Assembly: GCF_024171735.1 (NCBI RefSeq)
Contig: NZ_JAMTCH010000003.1
Location: 1,662,841 to 1,726,840 of the forward strand
Origin: Prauserella alba
GTDB taxonomy: Bacteria; Actinomycetota; Actinomycetes; Mycobacteriales; Pseudonocardiaceae
DNA length: 64,000 bases
Direction of reading: 5' to 3'
The notes beneath the pieces were generated by a model that saw only the letters and a list, made by a program, of their open reading frames with translations, was not told the origin of the DNA and ran no database searches. Below are positions 57,681 to 64,000 of the stretch, piece after piece; position 1 is the first letter of the stretch; every line of letters starts with the position of its first letter. A program made the translations under genes and the position numbers.

Positions 57681-58844
57681 GTGTCCGCCGCCCGCACCGT
57701 CGGGATCGAGGAGGAGTTCCTGCTCGTCGACCCCGACACCTGGCACACCGTCCCCGCCGCCGACGACGTCCTCGCGCGCCTGCCCGACGCGCCGTCCGAC
57801 AAGGACGGTCCCGGCATCACCGATGACGAGGTCCGGGATCCGGCATGGCACGGCGAGTTGCGCGCCAGCCAGGTCGAGGCCGCCACCGGGGTGTGCACCA
57901 CGGCCTCGGCCCTGCGTCGACAGCTGCTGGCCGGCAGGTACGGACTGGCGACGGCGGCACGGGCCGAGGGCCTCGCCCTCGTCGCGTCCGGCAACCCCGC
58001 CCTCGCGAGTGCCGGCGTTCCCCTCGGATCGGACCCGCAGTACACGGAACTCGACGGCCTCTACCGGGGACTGATCGGCGACTACGAGGGCTGTGGTTGC
58101 CACGTGCACGTCGGAGTGCCGGACCGGGAGGCCGCCGTCGTCGCCGTGAACCACCTGCGCCCGTGGCTGCCCACACTGCTCGCGCTGTCGGCGAACTCGC
58201 CGTACGACCGCGGACACGACACCGGATACGCCAGCTGGCGGACGGTGCAGCATTCGCGGTTCCCCACCGCAGGCGTCCCTCCGCGATTCGCCGACGTCGC
58301 CGAACACGACGCCGTGGTCGACCGGCTCGTCACGTCCGGAGCGCTGGGCGCCCAGTACACGACCTTCTGGTTCGCCCGCCCCTCCCCCGTGCTGCCCACC
58401 GTCGAGGTGCGGATCGCCGACACCGCGACCACGCCCGACGAAGCCCTGCTGCAGGCTCTGCTGTGCCGCGCCCTCGTCGACACGGCCCTCGGCGCCCCCT
58501 CCCCCGGCGACGCTGCGGACCGCGACGGTGCCGATGTTGCGGAGCCGATCGCGGAGGTACTGCCGGCGGCGGTGTGGTCCGCCGCCCGGTACGGCCTCGC
58601 CGGCCGCGGCGTCGATCCGTGGACGGGCCGCACCCGGCCCGCGGCGGAACTCGTCGACGACCTCCTCGACCACGTCCGGCCGGCACTGGAACGCTCCGGG
58701 GACGCCGACCTCGTCGACTCGCTCGCCCGCCACCTGGTCGCCGACGGTTCGGGCGCGCAACGCCAGCGCCGCGCCGCGGCCCACGGGATTCGGCACGCCG
58801 TGCGCGCCGTCGCCGACGACACGATTCGCGACCTGCCCGAATAG
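57681..58844 (+). CDS. Carboxylate-amine ligase, YbdK/GCS2 family
   Basis: 387 aa glutamine-synthetase-fold enzyme of the YbdK group, distantly related to plant-type glutamate-cysteine ligase. Signatures: VGIEEEFLLVDP at the start (metal-binding Glu), HGELRASQVEAATGVC, CGCHVHVGVPD, NSPYDRGHDTGYASWR and PTVEVRIADTATT. E. coli YbdK has weak glutamate-cysteine ligase activity; actinobacteria use mycothiol, so the true product is unsure. GTG start with GGAAGG upstream; probably co-transcribed with the crotonase gene. Confidence 0.9.
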   Translation: MSAARTVGIEEEFLLVDPDTWHTVPAADDVLARLPDAPSDKDGPGITDDEVRDPAWHGELRASQVEAATGVCTTASALRRQLLAGRYGLATAARAEGLALVASGNPALASAGVPLGSDPQYTELDGLYRGLIGDYEGCGCHVHVGVPDREAAVVAVNHLRPWLPTLLALSANSPYDRGHDTGYASWRTVQHSRFPTAGVPPRFADVAEHDAVVDRLVTSGALGAQYTTFWFARPSPVLPTVEVRIADTATTPDEALLQALLCRALVDTALGAPSPGDAADRDGADVAEPIAEVLPAAVWSAARYGLAGRGVDPWTGRTRPAAELVDDLLDHVRPALERSGDADLVDSLARHLVADGSGAQRQRRAAAHGIRHAVRAVADDTIRDLPE

Positions 58845-58847
58845 CGG

Positions 58848-60440
58848 TCAGGTGTACAGCAGGCGGTGCAGGCCCGCGATCGTGGCGGCGTAGGCACCGC
58901 CGGCCGCACCCGCACGAACCATCGCAGCCCGCGCGGCGTTCGCTCCGGGGCCGCCGTGCACCGCACCGCCCGGATGCGCCGACGCCCCCGCGAGGAACAA
59001 CCGGTCGACCGGCGTGTCGGCACGGCCGAGACCGGGCACGGGCCGGAACACGAGCTGTTGGTGCATCGCCGCGCTGCCGCCGCCCACCGCGCCTTCGACG
59101 AGTGCGGGGTCGGCCCGCTCCAGCTCCCGCGGTCCCTGCACCATCCTGCCGCGGATCAGGGTCCGGAAGCCCGGGGCGTGCCGTTCGAGGAGCGTCTCCA
59201 TCCGGTCGGTGAACCTGCGCAGCCGGTCGCCGTCCCAGTCGAATCCTCGGGGCACATGGGTGTAGGCCCACGCCGACTCGCACCCTTCCGGTGCCCGCGT
59301 CCGGTCCGCCACGGCCATCTGCCCGATCACCAGCACCGGGTCCTCGGGCACGGTTCCGAGCTCGACGTCCAGTCCGTACCGGGCGAGGCCGTCGAGGTCA
59401 CCGCCGAGGTGCACCGTGCCCGCCGCCGCAACCTCGGGAGCGGTCCAGGGAATGGGCCCCGACAGTGTCCAGTTCACCTTGACCGTGGCCGCGTCCCAAT
59501 GGAACCGGCGAAGATCCCCGCGCATGCGATCGGGCAGGACGCGGTCGTCGAGCATGCGGCCGTACAGCAAGGGTGCGGGTACCGCAGCCAGCACCGCGCG
59601 GCTCGCCCGCACCGGTGTGCCGGCCAGCACCCCCATCGCCCGGCCTCCCGCCGTCAGCACCCGCGTCACCGGCCTGCCGCACTCGACGCGCCCGCCGCGG
59701 GCCCTGAGCCGCCGCAGCAACGCCGTGGTCAGCGCACCCGAGCCGCCGTCCGGCACCGGGAACCCCACGTCCTGCGCCAGCATGGACAGCAGCCAGCCGA
59801 ACACCGCGCTGCCTGCCTGCGCGGGCCCCAGGTCGGTGTGGAGTGCGTTCCCGGCAGGCAGCGCCGGAGCGCCCACGCCACGGAACCGTTCCCGCGCCCA
59901 GGCGGTCACCGGCATCGCCGCCATCCGGGCGAGCCGCGCCCCGTCCGCAACGCCCGCGGCCCGTGCCAGCCGCCGCACAGCGCGCACCGGGGGGAACGGT
60001 GACAGCAACGACTCCAGCAGCGGCTCGCGGATCCGCCGCCACAACTCGGCCTCCGCCGCCCACGCCTCCCCGTCGCCGGGTGCGAACGCGTCCAGCGACG
60101 CCGCCGTCTCGTCGAGATCGCGTGACAGGAGCGCCACCCGGTCGTCCGGCAGCACGTGCGCCAGTGCGGCGGGGGCATGCCGCCAGCGCAGCCCGTAGCG
60201 TTCGAGCCCCAGCCCGGCCAGCACCGGTGAGGCGGCGGCCATCGGGTAGAACGCGCTGAACAGGTCCGTCACGAAGCCGGCCTCGATCGCCTCGGCGCTG
60301 CGCACCGCTCCGCCGGGCGCCGAGGCGGCCTCCAACACGAGGACGTCCCAGCCCGCGTCCGCGAGCAGATTCGCCGCGACGAGCCCGTTCGGCCCGGCAC
60401 CGATGACGACCGCGTCGGCCGTCTCCGAGGAATACCGCAC
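58848..60440 (-). CDS. Phytoene desaturase-like NAD(P)/FAD-dependent oxidoreductase
   Basis: 530 aa. Rossmann FAD fold ADAVVIGAGPNGLVAANLLADAGWDVLVLEA at residues 8-38, GGAVRSAE, and the C-terminal FAD block LFLAGASAHPGGAVHGGPGANAARAA typical of the CrtI/PDS-related COG1233 group (including human PYROXD2-like proteins). No carotenoid genes are nearby, so the substrate is unknown. Its stop is 3 bases from that of the convergent YbdK-type gene. Transcribed alone. Confidence 0.9.
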   Translation of the reverse strand: MRYSSETADAVVIGAGPNGLVAANLLADAGWDVLVLEAASAPGGAVRSAEAIEAGFVTDLFSAFYPMAAASPVLAGLGLERYGLRWRHAPAALAHVLPDDRVALLSRDLDETAASLDAFAPGDGEAWAAEAELWRRIREPLLESLLSPFPPVRAVRRLARAAGVADGARLARMAAMPVTAWARERFRGVGAPALPAGNALHTDLGPAQAGSAVFGWLLSMLAQDVGFPVPDGGSGALTTALLRRLRARGGRVECGRPVTRVLTAGGRAMGVLAGTPVRASRAVLAAVPAPLLYGRMLDDRVLPDRMRGDLRRFHWDAATVKVNWTLSGPIPWTAPEVAAAGTVHLGGDLDGLARYGLDVELGTVPEDPVLVIGQMAVADRTRAPEGCESAWAYTHVPRGFDWDGDRLRRFTDRMETLLERHAPGFRTLIRGRMVQGPRELERADPALVEGAVGGGSAAMHQQLVFRPVPGLGRADTPVDRLFLAGASAHPGGAVHGGPGANAARAAMVRAGAAGGAYAATIAGLHRLLYT

Positions 60441-60598
60441 CCGCCCTGCTTACCCCAGAACCGGCCCACCTCGCCGGGGAACATCCCGCACGCACACCTG
60501 CCGGACCGGCGTGGCCCGCGACACCACCACCGCGTCCCGGCCACCACGTGCGGCACGCGTCGCCTACAGTGCCTCCGAACCACGAGCGGGAGGCGAAC

Positions 60599-61576
60599 AT
60601 GGCACAGCGACCCGGTGCAGTGCGCAGGCTGGCGGAAGCGGCGAGCCGGTGGTTCGCGCTTCTCGTCGTGCTCGGAGTGGCCGTCGGCCTACTGGCACCG
60701 GACCAGTCGGCGACGCTCGTCGAGCACGTACCGCTGCTGCTCGGTGTGATCATGTTCGGCATGGGGCTCACGTTGCGGGGCGCCGACTTCGCCCTCGTCG
60801 CACGCCGCCCACTCGCCGTCCTGTTCGGGCTCGTGGCGCAGTTCCTGATCATGCCGCTCACGGCATGGGGCATCGGCCAGCTGTTCGGCCTCGCCGGTGC
60901 GCTGCTCGTCGGGATGGTGCTGGTCGGTTCCGCTCCGGGTGGAACCGCGTCGAACGTGGTCGTCTACCTCGCCAAGGGCGACGTGGCGTTGTCGGTGACG
61001 TTGACGTCGGTGTCGACGCTGCTGGCTCCGCTGCTCACCCCGTTGCTCGTGCTGCTGCTCGCAGGTTCCGATCTGCCCGTCGGCTTCGGCGACCTGTTCG
61101 TGTCCATCGCACAGGTCGTGCTCCTGCCGGTGGTCGCAGGCCTGATCATCAGGGCACTCGCGGACCGCTACGTCCGCCTGGTGCTGCCCTACCTTCCCCT
61201 GGTGTCGGTGCTCGGCGTGGCACTGGTCGTGACGGCCGTCGTCGGCGCGAACGCGGGCACGATCGCCGAGAGCGGCGCGCTGCTCATGCTCGCCGTCGTC
61301 GCCCACAACTCGGTGGGCCTGGCGCTCGGCTACGGGGCCGCGCGCCTCGCCGGCCTCGACGAATCCGCACGGCGCGCGGTGAGCGTCGAGGTCGGCATGC
61401 AGAACTCGGGGCTCGCGTCGAGCCTGGCCACAACCCATTTCACCGCGGCGGCCGCGCTGCCCGGCGCGCTGTTCTCGGTGTGGCACAACCTCTCCGGTGC
61501 GCTGCTGGCGACGTTCTGGGCCCGTCGTCCGACCTCGTCGGCCGCCACGGCACCCGAGGAACACTCCGGCGCCTGA
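60599..61576 (+). CDS. Bile acid:sodium symporter-family transporter
   Basis: 325 aa, about 9-10 helices, BASS/SBF fold. Characteristic blocks: LLGVIMFGMGLTLRGADF, LVGSAPGGTASNVVVYLAKGDVALSVTLTSVSTLLAPLLTP (crossover helix region) and VEVGMQNSGLASSLA with the Asn/Gln that line the sodium sites. Bacterial members carry pantoate, pyruvate or other organic anions with Na+. GGGAGG lies 7 nt before the ATG; a TACAGT box at 60565-60570 could be its -10. Confidence 0.92.
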   Translation: MAQRPGAVRRLAEAASRWFALLVVLGVAVGLLAPDQSATLVEHVPLLLGVIMFGMGLTLRGADFALVARRPLAVLFGLVAQFLIMPLTAWGIGQLFGLAGALLVGMVLVGSAPGGTASNVVVYLAKGDVALSVTLTSVSTLLAPLLTPLLVLLLAGSDLPVGFGDLFVSIAQVVLLPVVAGLIIRALADRYVRLVLPYLPLVSVLGVALVVTAVVGANAGTIAESGALLMLAVVAHNSVGLALGYGAARLAGLDESARRAVSVEVGMQNSGLASSLATTHFTAAAALPGALFSVWHNLSGALLATFWARRPTSSAATAPEEHSGA

Positions 61577-61702
61577 CCCCGCACGTACCGACCGGCGCAA
61601 ACCACGCAGCGCCTGCCCAGCAGCACCCGGCCCAGCTGCGGGGCATCCGCCGGTTCCACGAGCCGTCGCGGCGGCCCGTTCCAACGAAGGAGCACTCCCC
61701 CG

Positions 61703-62833
61703 ATGTCCGCCTCTCTCGGCGACCTCCGCATCGTCGACTTCTCCCGGGTTCTCGCCGGGCCCTTCGCCACGATGCTGCTGGCCGACCTCGGCGCCACCGT
61801 CGTCAAGGTGGAACGCCCGGGCGCGGGTGATGACACGCGGTCGTGGGGCCCGCCGTACGACGACCGCGGTGAGGCGACCTATTACCAGGCCGTCAACCGC
61901 AACAAGGAGTCGGTGACGCTGGACCTGCGCACCGACGACGGCGTGGCGCGCGCCCGGGAACTCGCTGCGGGTGCTGACGTCGTCGTCGAGAACTTCCGCC
62001 CGGGTCTGATGGACGAGCTCGGTCTCGGCCACGAGGAGCTGCGGGCGGACAACCCGGGGCTGATCTACTGCTCCATCACCGGGTTCGGCGCCGGGGCAGG
62101 GGCACAACTGCCCGGATACGATCTGCTGATCCAGGCGCTCGGCGGGCTGATGAGCGTGACGGGACAGCCCGACGGTGAGCCGCAGAAGGTGGGTGTCGCC
62201 CTCGTCGACGTCCTGTCAGGGCAGTTCGCCACGGTCGGCGTACTCGCCGCACTCCGGCACCGCGATGCGACCGGCGAGGGCCAGCTCGTCGAGGTGAATC
62301 TGCTGTCGTCGTTGCTGGCGGCACTGGTCAACCAGAGTTCGGCCTACACCTCGGGCGACGTCGTGCCGCAGCGGATGGGCAACGCGCATCCCAGCGTCGC
62401 GCCGTACGAAGTGCTGCCCTGCGGTGACGGCGAGCTCGTCCTGGCCGTCGGCAACGACCGGCAGTTCCGGGCCCTGTGCGAGCGGCTGGGTGAACCGGAG
62501 CTCGGCACCGACGTCCGGTTCGCCACCAACACGGCCAGGGTCGACCACCGGCAGGAGCTGCGTGAACACCTGATCCGGCTGCTGAAGGCCCGCGATGCGC
62601 GCACGTGGGCCGACCTGCTCACCGAGGCGCGCGTTCCCGCGGGGGTCGTCAACGACGTGGCGGGCGCGTTCCGCCTCGCCGCGGACCTCGGCCTCGACCC
62701 GGTCGTCGGGATCGCCCGCGGGGACGGCAGCGAGGTGCGGCTACCCCGCAACCCGATCGGCCTGTCCAGGACCCCGCCGTCCTACCGGTCAGCTCCCCCG
62801 CCGCTCTCGGAACCGCCGCCGGTCAGCGACTGA
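61703..62833 (+). CDS. Family III CoA-transferase (CaiB/BaiF)
   Basis: 376 aa. Opens LRIVDFSRVLAGPFATMLLADLGATVVKVERPG, contains NRNKESVTLDLR and the catalytic Asp in LPGYDLLIQALGGLMSVTGQPDGEP, then the small domain with WADLLTEARVPAGVVNDV. Moves CoA between carboxylic acids, often oxalate, carnitine or fatty-acid-like compounds; the substrate cannot be told. The end overlaps the convergent monooxygenase gene by 52 bases. GAAGGAG at 61685-61691 precedes the ATG. Confidence 0.94.
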   Translation: MSASLGDLRIVDFSRVLAGPFATMLLADLGATVVKVERPGAGDDTRSWGPPYDDRGEATYYQAVNRNKESVTLDLRTDDGVARARELAAGADVVVENFRPGLMDELGLGHEELRADNPGLIYCSITGFGAGAGAQLPGYDLLIQALGGLMSVTGQPDGEPQKVGVALVDVLSGQFATVGVLAALRHRDATGEGQLVEVNLLSSLLAALVNQSSAYTSGDVVPQRMGNAHPSVAPYEVLPCGDGELVLAVGNDRQFRALCERLGEPELGTDVRFATNTARVDHRQELREHLIRLLKARDARTWADLLTEARVPAGVVNDVAGAFRLAADLGLDPVVGIARGDGSEVRLPRNPIGLSRTPPSYRSAPPPLSEPPPVSD

Positions 62834-64000
62834 CGCCCGCCGGCCGCGACGCCGAAGTCCATGTCCCGGGTCACGCTGCCGTGGCGCAGCTCCAGCGCGT
62901 CGCGGACGTAGTTCTGGTGGAGCCGCCACGGGGCCGCGTGTCCCTGTTTCGGCATCCGGTCGATGCTGCGCAGCACGTATCCGGCCTGCAGGTCGATCAG
63001 TGGCTGCTCGGGGCGGTCGCCCGGTGGCAGCACCGGGGTCGCGCGATCGAGCCGGTGCTCGTCGAGGTGGGTGAGCAGCCGGCACACGTACTCGGCGACG
63101 AGGTCTGCCTTGAGGGTCCACGACGCGTTCGTGTAGCCGATCGTCATCGCGAAGTTCGGCACGCCGTCGAGCATCATGCCCTTGTAGGTCACGGCACGGC
63201 CGACGTCGACCGGTTCGCCGTCGACGTCGAGCGCGATGCCGCCGATCGCGAGCAGGTTCAGTCCCGTGGCCGTCACGACGATGTCCGCGGCCAGCTCGGC
63301 GCCCGAGCCGAGCCGGATGCCGTCGGGCGTGAACGTGTCGATGGTGTCGGTGACGACCGAGGCGGCTCCGCGTCGCAGCGCGCGGAACAGGTCGCCGTCC
63401 GGAACGAAACACAGCCGCTGGTCCCACGGCCGGTACTCGGGTGAGAAGTGCCGGTCGACGTCGAACCCGTCGGGCAGCGCCGATCGCACGCCACGTTCGA
63501 TCAGCCTGCGCACGAGTCCGGGTGCGCGACGGCTGAGCCGGAAGAACAGGCCCATGCTCAGTGCGTTCTTCCAGCGCACCACGGGGAAGGTCACCCGGTC
63601 GGGCAACAGCCGCTTCAGCAACCGGGCGAGCGGATCGACCGAGGGCAGCGCCATGACGTAACTCGGCGAGCGCTGCAGCATCGTCACGTGCGCGGCGTCC
63701 GCCGACATGGCGGGCACCAGGGTCACGGCGGTGGCGCCGCTGCCGATCACCACGACGCGGCGACCGCGGTGCTCCAGATCCTCCGGCCAGTGCTGCGGGT
63801 GGACGAGCGTGCCCCGGTACCGGTCGACGCCGGGCAACTGCGGTGTGTATCCCTCGTCGTAGCGGTAGTAACCCGAGCACACGTGCAGCAGTGAACACGT
63901 CAACGTGACCTGCTCACCGGTGTCTGCCCGAACCGCAGTGACCGTCCACAGTGCCCGATCGCTGGACCAGGACGCTGAGACGACCCGGTGGTGGAACCGG
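62782..64000 (-). CDS. Flavin-containing monooxygenase / Baeyer-Villiger type, 5' part beyond the window
   Basis: At least 405 codons; the frame stays open to the window edge, so the N-terminal FAD fold is outside. Visible are the FMO region LLHVCSGYYRYDEGYTPQLPG, the NADPH-binding VVVIGSGATAVTLVPAMS, and VVTATGLNLLAIGGIALDVDG. YYRYDEGY and TIGYTNASWTLKADLV are typical of BVMO-like FMOs that oxidise ketones or heteroatoms, close to mycobacterial EthA-like enzymes. The Gly/Ser-rich tail is non-conserved. The last 52 bases overlap the CoA-transferase gene. Confidence 0.9.
   Translation of the reverse strand, partial: RFHHRVVSASWSSDRALWTVTAVRADTGEQVTLTCSLLHVCSGYYRYDEGYTPQLPGVDRYRGTLVHPQHWPEDLEHRGRRVVVIGSGATAVTLVPAMSADAAHVTMLQRSPSYVMALPSVDPLARLLKRLLPDRVTFPVVRWKNALSMGLFFRLSRRAPGLVRRLIERGVRSALPDGFDVDRHFSPEYRPWDQRLCFVPDGDLFRALRRGAASVVTDTIDTFTPDGIRLGSGAELAADIVVTATGLNLLAIGGIALDVDGEPVDVGRAVTYKGMMLDGVPNFAMTIGYTNASWTLKADLVAEYVCRLLTHLDEHRLDRATPVLPPGDRPEQPLIDLQAGYVLRSIDRMPKQGHAAPWRLHQNYVRDALELRHGSVTRDMDFGVAAGGRQSLTGGGSESGGGADR

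Overview
The window is a 64 kb stretch of a high-GC actinobacterial chromosome. Gene content points to the Pseudonocardiales (a Saccharomonospora/Amycolatopsis-like organism). It has three enzymes of F420-associated families, an MptB-type polyprenol-phosphomannose mannosyltransferase, several conserved actinobacterial families (DUF3090, SCO1664/TIGR03843, DUF3097, the MSMEG_4193-type phosphatase, DUF5703), GTG/TTG starts with GTGA or ATGA gene overlaps, and many starts that lie 5-9 nt after a TANNNT box, as expected for leaderless mRNAs. Genus is inference. I found no rRNA, tRNA, CRISPR array or insertion sequence.

Layout. 0.1-12.2 kb: an adenosine deaminase-like protein, a PrmC-like methyltransferase, a MoxR/VWA pair, arylamine N-acetyltransferase divergent from a drug antiporter fused to three beta-sandwich domains, a DUF985 cupin, secreted EEP and intracellular SGNH hydrolases, an RDD membrane protein and proline iminopeptidase. 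12.3-19.7 kb is the most accessory part: a decayed stretch, a TetR/deazaflavin-enzyme pair, a cold-shock gene with a long leader, an N-terminally truncated FAD monooxygenase, a Cys-motif/coiled-coil protein behind a 23-bp palindrome, a divergent MarR/membrane-protein pair, and a tyrosine recombinase. 19.7-30.4 kb: an AraC regulator, a DHFR-like enzyme and a coupled unknown gene, a 51-codon small gene, a band-7/NfeD pair, DUF3097, the SCO1664-DUF3090 pair, and an S9 peptidase coupled to an LD-carboxypeptidase.

30.3-37.5 kb: MptB-like mannosyltransferase and a complete peptide-type ABC importer (membrane-anchored binding protein, two permeases, fused double ATPase) read leftward from one strong promoter. 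37.6-46.8 kb: a small membrane protein, M55 D-aminopeptidase, DUF6069 protein, FUSC transporter, malate dehydrogenase, a lipoprotein, and a three-gene operon of unknown membrane proteins that each carry a similar helical segment. 46.9-51.6 kb: M3 peptidase, histidine phosphatase, UppP and an LLM-class F420 oxidoreductase in one tightly coupled leftward operon. 51.6-64 kb: aldo/keto reductase-lipoprotein-DUF5703 operon, enoyl-CoA hydratase, sulfotransferase divergent from APS kinase, a crotonase followed by a YbdK-type ligase, a phytoene-desaturase-like oxidoreductase, a bile acid:sodium symporter-family protein, a family III CoA-transferase and a flavin monooxygenase cut by the window end.

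Genes that clearly work together: the ABC importer; PAPS supply (cysC) next to a PAPS-using sulfotransferase; the band-7/NfeD pair; MoxR with VWA; and UppP, LD-carboxypeptidase and M55 peptidase as separate envelope-recycling functions. The best candidates for undescribed biology are the three-gene membrane operon (44.0-46.8 kb), the Cys-motif/coiled-coil protein with its palindrome near the recombinase (15.3-19.6 kb), the antiporter fused to carboxypeptidase-regulatory-like domains, and two small leaderless genes (22.2 and 39.6 kb).
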